Source of the DNA: DATJHM01 sp035493895
GTDB taxonomy: Bacteria > Chloroflexota > Ktedonobacteria > Ktedonobacterales > Ktedonobacteraceae
DNA length: 62,208 nt
Assembly (NCBI GenBank): GCA_035493895.1
Contig: DATJHM010000207.1
Span: 1-62,208 of the forward strand
Reading direction: 5' to 3'
Shown: positions 59,408 through 62,208 of the stretch, in pieces
How the letters are laid out: each line of letters begins with the position of its first letter
Numbering within the stretch: position 1 is the stretch's first letter
Translations under genes and position numbers: made by a program
The notes under the pieces: model-generated
Seen by the model: the letters and a program-made list of their open reading frames with translations, nothing else
Told to the model about the DNA's origin: nothing
Database searches by the model: none

Positions 59408-60904
59408 CTATTGTGCATGCTTTGCGCGACGTGTAAACTCCATCGTTCCATCATTTACAGTGCTGAAGCGCAAACTCAACACGTCGCGCAGATAGTTCTG
59501 GTGCATCTTCCATGGGTTTCTGATGCTCTGACGAGGCATCGTGTCGCGTGCACGTTGCATATAGCCTGAGGTGAGCCCCAGCATGGGCTCTTCTACGATG
59601 ATGTGATCCCGGAGGCGCGGGGTGCATTGCGTATAGCCGTGCCGATCCATGTAGTGCAAGAGCTGGCACATACGTTGCGCGATAAGTTCGCACTTGAGCG
59701 TCCAGGAGGCATTGACGTAGCCGAATACGGACGCGAGGTTGGGGATATCGCGGTACATCATGCCTTTATAGATGAGCAGCTTCGCCGGATCTACCGGGAC
59801 CTCATCGACGACGAGTGGTATCCCGCTCATGAACTGCATGCTCAGGCCCGTGGCGGTGATGATAATGTCCGCGGCCAGTTCAGCGCCGGAACGGAGCTTG
59901 ATGCCTTGCTCTGTGAAGGTCTCAATATGGTCGGTGACGATCGATACCTTTCCTGCTCTGATCGTGGCGAAGAAATCTCCATCGGGCGTCAGGCACAGCC
60001 GTTGATCCCAGGGATTGTACGTGGGTGTAAAATGGGTGTCGATGTCATACGCATCGCCAAGTTGCTGGCGTACCAGTTGCAGAAGTCCCTGCTTCGCCAC
60101 TTCGGGTCGGCGTCTGGTGAGGTTATAGAAGTAGACGCCAAACAGAATTGAGCGCCAGCGTGCGAGATGAGAGGCGAGCCTGGTCGGGAGAAGCCGCTCT
60201 ATGCCTCTGGTCGCCTCCACACTGGAGGGACGTGCAATGATATAGCTCGGCGATCGCTGAAGCATCGTGATATGTGCTGCCTGCTCAGCCAGCGCTGGTA
60301 TTAAGGTGACCGCGGTTGCCCCGCTCCCGATGACCACGATCTGCTTGCCTGCATAGTCAAGATGCGCAGGCCATTGTTGCGGATGGATAATGCGTCCGGC
60401 AAATTGTTCGATCCCAGACCATACGGGGGTATATCCTTGCTTATAGTCGTAGTATCCCGTACACATGCAGAGAAAATTGCAGGTAAAATGCACAATTTCT
60501 TGCTCCGGTCCACGTACTACCTCAACCGTCCATTGTGCGTCTGCTGAGGACCAGACGGCGCGTTGCACGCGGTGGTTGAAGCGAATCTGCCGATCAATGC
60601 CAAACGCCGCGGCTGTCTCACGGATGTACTGCAAGATTGATGGCCCATCGGCAATCACCTTTGCATCCTGCCATGGGCGAAAGCTGAAGCCGAGCGTGTA
60701 CATATCAGAGTCGCTACGTATTCCCGGATACTGGAACAAATCCCACGTGCCGCCGCTTGCCTCGCGGCCTTCAAGCAGCGTAAATCGCTTCTGCGGGCAA
60801 CGCATCTGAAGATAGTAGGCCATACATATGCCAGAGATGCCTGCTCCAACAATGAGGACATCGAGATGCTCGCTCGTCGTCGAGTGCTTCTTTTCGGTAT
60901 GCAA
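59408..60904 (-). CDS. Baeyer-Villiger-type flavin monooxygenase
   Basis: A 498-residue NADPH-dependent monooxygenase. LDVLIVGAGISGICMAYYL is the FAD GxGxxG, FAGRIIHPQQWPAHLDYAG is the Baeyer-Villiger fingerprint (FxGxxxHxxxWP), and IVVIGSGATAVTLIPALAEQAAHITML is the NADPH GxGxxG. Inserts oxygen into ketones to form esters or oxidises N/S atoms. TTG 60904 is preferred (AAGGAG 6 nt upstream, product begins LHTEKKHSTTSEH); the frame is open 29 codons further upstream without a ribosome site. Convergent with the acyltransferase gene (37 nt apart) and divergent from the LLM gene. Confidence 0.9.
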   Translation of the reverse strand: MHTEKKHSTTSEHLDVLIVGAGISGICMAYYLQMRCPQKRFTLLEGREASGGTWDLFQYPGIRSDSDMYTLGFSFRPWQDAKVIADGPSILQYIRETAAAFGIDRQIRFNHRVQRAVWSSADAQWTVEVVRGPEQEIVHFTCNFLCMCTGYYDYKQGYTPVWSGIEQFAGRIIHPQQWPAHLDYAGKQIVVIGSGATAVTLIPALAEQAAHITMLQRSPSYIIARPSSVEATRGIERLLPTRLASHLARWRSILFGVYFYNLTRRRPEVAKQGLLQLVRQQLGDAYDIDTHFTPTYNPWDQRLCLTPDGDFFATIRAGKVSIVTDHIETFTEQGIKLRSGAELAADIIITATGLSMQFMSGIPLVVDEVPVDPAKLLIYKGMMYRDIPNLASVFGYVNASWTLKCELIAQRMCQLLHYMDRHGYTQCTPRLRDHIIVEEPMLGLTSGYMQRARDTMPRQSIRNPWKMHQNYLRDVLSLRFSTVNDGTMEFTRRAKHAQ

Positions 60905-61223
60905 ATCCGTCTCCTTTTTCTGGTGCGGTACGTTTAATCGTGCCCTGATGATTGATGCCGCGACGTAAGGATCGTTGAAGGAAGATAGCATGTACGAGTT
61001 CTGTTATACAGCAAGAGCGGGATGTGTTGCAAGAGCGATGTTTTGCGCTACCGGGCCTCTGCCGCCATTGAGCATGCCTGCAAGGATAAGATATAATTAA
61101 TTCTGGTCAGTTGTTACGCGCTTAAATGAGTTGACACGTGACATGGCAAAAAAGGATTGTTGACCATTTCATTTGACTGACGTATACACCTATTTATACA
61201 CACCGAATGGAAAGAGGTTTTGC
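60905..61223. other. Divergent intergenic region (319 nt)
   Basis: Divergent space between the monooxygenase (minus) and LLM oxidoreductase (plus) genes. It contains a plus-strand promoter-like pair: TTGAGC (61068-61073) and TATAAT (61092-61097) with an 18-nt spacer. No gene and no clear operator; a shared divergent promoter region is likely. Confidence 0.45.
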
Positions 61224-62171
61224 ATGAAGTTTGGTATTGATATTCCAAATGGTTGGAAGATGAGCCTGGTGGATATCAAAGATCCTGTTGAAGCTTATGA
61301 GGCGATGACAAACATTGTCACTACTGGTGATGAGCTTGGTTACGATTCGGCATGGGTTGTTGATCATTTTCACACCGTTCCGACCCCAACACAGGAAATA
61401 ACGTTTGAGTGCATGATGATGCTGGCTGCCCTGGCTCGTGATACAAAAAATATTCGCATCGGGCAGATTGTGCTGTGTAATAGCTATCGCAATCCAGCAC
61501 TGCTGGCGAAGATGGCGAGTACCCTCGATGTGTTGAGTCATGGCCGCTTAAACTTCGGCATCGGCGCTGGCTGGTATGAACATGAGTACAAAGCGTACGG
61601 ATATGATAACTACTTCGATGCTCCTACGCGCCTGCGCATGCTGCGTGAAGCGCTGCAAGTGATCCATGCCATGTGGTCCCAGGAAGAGGCGGTCTTTGAA
61701 GGCAAATACTATCAGGTTCGTGGCGCGATCAATCAGCCAAAGGGTGTCCAGAAACCACATATTCCCATCCTGATCGGTGGTGGTGGTGAGAAAGTCACGT
61801 TGAAGCTGGTTGCGCAGTATGGCGATGCCTGTAATGTGGGTGGCGATCTGAAGACGCTGCGCCACAAGCTTGAGGTGCTCAAAGGGCATTGTGAAAGTGT
61901 CGGACGCGACTTCTCAGATATCCATGTCACAACCGGCACGTACTGCTCTATCGCTGATACCGATGAGGAGGCGCTGGCTCTGGTACCGGAAGCCAGGAAG
62001 AATGGCCTCACTGATACGGCTCTGGTTGGTAGTCCCGCGACGATTCGTGAGCGTATCGCGACGCTGGAAGCCTGCGGCGTCCATGAGCTGATTATAGACT
62101 TCCCCTTCCCAAGTGCGAAAAATCTGGAGCCGCTGCGCCGCTTCGCCAGAGAGTTTATTCACAAGGCGTAA
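61224..62171 (+). CDS. LLM-class (F420/FMN-dependent) oxidoreductase
   Basis: A 315-residue luciferase-like monooxygenase-fold enzyme. KFGIDIPNGWKMSLVDI, VDHFHTVPTPTQEITFECMMMLAALARDTKNIRIGQIVLCNSYRNPALLAKMASTLDVLSHGRLNFGIGAGWYEHEYKAYGYD is the LLM signature, ending with the F420-type ETxG region (IGAGWYEHE). LIGGGGEKVTLKLVAQYGDACNV follows. ATG 61224 (AGAGG 6 nt upstream); the open frame extends 17 codons further without coding character. Such enzymes oxidise or reduce small organic substrates, using F420 or FMN. It may act with the divergent monooxygenase. Confidence 0.88.
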   Translation: MKFGIDIPNGWKMSLVDIKDPVEAYEAMTNIVTTGDELGYDSAWVVDHFHTVPTPTQEITFECMMMLAALARDTKNIRIGQIVLCNSYRNPALLAKMASTLDVLSHGRLNFGIGAGWYEHEYKAYGYDNYFDAPTRLRMLREALQVIHAMWSQEEAVFEGKYYQVRGAINQPKGVQKPHIPILIGGGGEKVTLKLVAQYGDACNVGGDLKTLRHKLEVLKGHCESVGRDFSDIHVTTGTYCSIADTDEEALALVPEARKNGLTDTALVGSPATIRERIATLEACGVHELIIDFPFPSAKNLEPLRRFAREFIHKA

Positions 62172-62208
62172 CGCAACGTATACGTGTGAGCCGTAACGTA
62201 CATGCCTC

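Overview
The window looks like a chromosomal segment of a Ktedonobacteria-type member of the Chloroflexota. This is inferred from gene content and mixed-length regulatory gaps, not from a marker gene. The clues are an FHA-PrsW fusion, a pentapeptide/TIR gene remnant, a DUF951 protein beside a MscS channel, an LLM-class (F420-type) oxidoreductase, a large set of stand-alone regulators, and moderate GC with AT-rich gaps. I see no rRNA, tRNA, CRISPR array, phage or intact insertion sequence.

Region 1 (1-20736, all minus strand) is a dense housekeeping block. Read in the direction of transcription it holds: a CCA-adding-type nucleotidyltransferase, NAD kinase, recN, a NUDIX hydrolase, a small membrane protein, a GNAT, a GT87-like membrane glycosyltransferase, two paralogous TPR proteins, a 23S rRNA uracil methyltransferase, Maf, glutamyl-Q tRNA(Asp) synthetase, a MscS channel, nadD, DUF951, an MFS transporter, an M50-like membrane peptidase, a small P-loop kinase and a Uma2 nuclease-fold protein cut by the left edge. 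Several pairs overlap or touch.

Region 2 (21191-29163, plus strand) holds the FHA-PrsW fusion, then the pyruvate/2-oxoacid dehydrogenase operon pdhA-pdhB-pdhC, lipA (which makes the lipoyl cofactor of the E2), an alpha/beta hydrolase and a single-domain response regulator. No E3 gene is present. A 1 kb gap follows, with a 54-bp tandem repeat and a very strong hairpin.

Region 3 (30204-43683) is accessory and mixed in orientation. It includes a quinone-oxidoreductase-like gene and its TetR regulator with two matching operators, an esterase, methyltransferases, two cytoplasmic HtrA-like proteases with a LuxR regulator that has a degenerate receiver, a collapsed pentapeptide-TIR gene, a GH25 lysozyme, a ptxD-like phosphite dehydrogenase whose 3' end runs into a broken MFS gene, an SDR with its own promoter/operator, a NagD-type phosphatase and a CmpX-like channel.

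Region 4 (43684-62208) is loosely packed. It holds a BBE-type flavoprotein, an NCS1-like permease with a cysteine-rich tail, a LysE-type exporter behind what looks like a full attenuator (leader ORF plus competing hairpins), a candidate structured small RNA, a group 2 sigma factor, a secreted repeat protein, a DUF6036-type nucleotidyltransferase pair, a MarR regulator and amidohydrolase sharing identical operators, and a four-gene group (ATP-grasp ligase, GNAT-like acyltransferase, Baeyer-Villiger-type monooxygenase, LLM oxidoreductase) that may be a small biosynthetic locus. The most promising novelties are the LysE attenuator, the ATP-grasp/acyltransferase pair, the ptxD chimera, the HtrA/pseudo-receiver operon and the structured RNA candidate.
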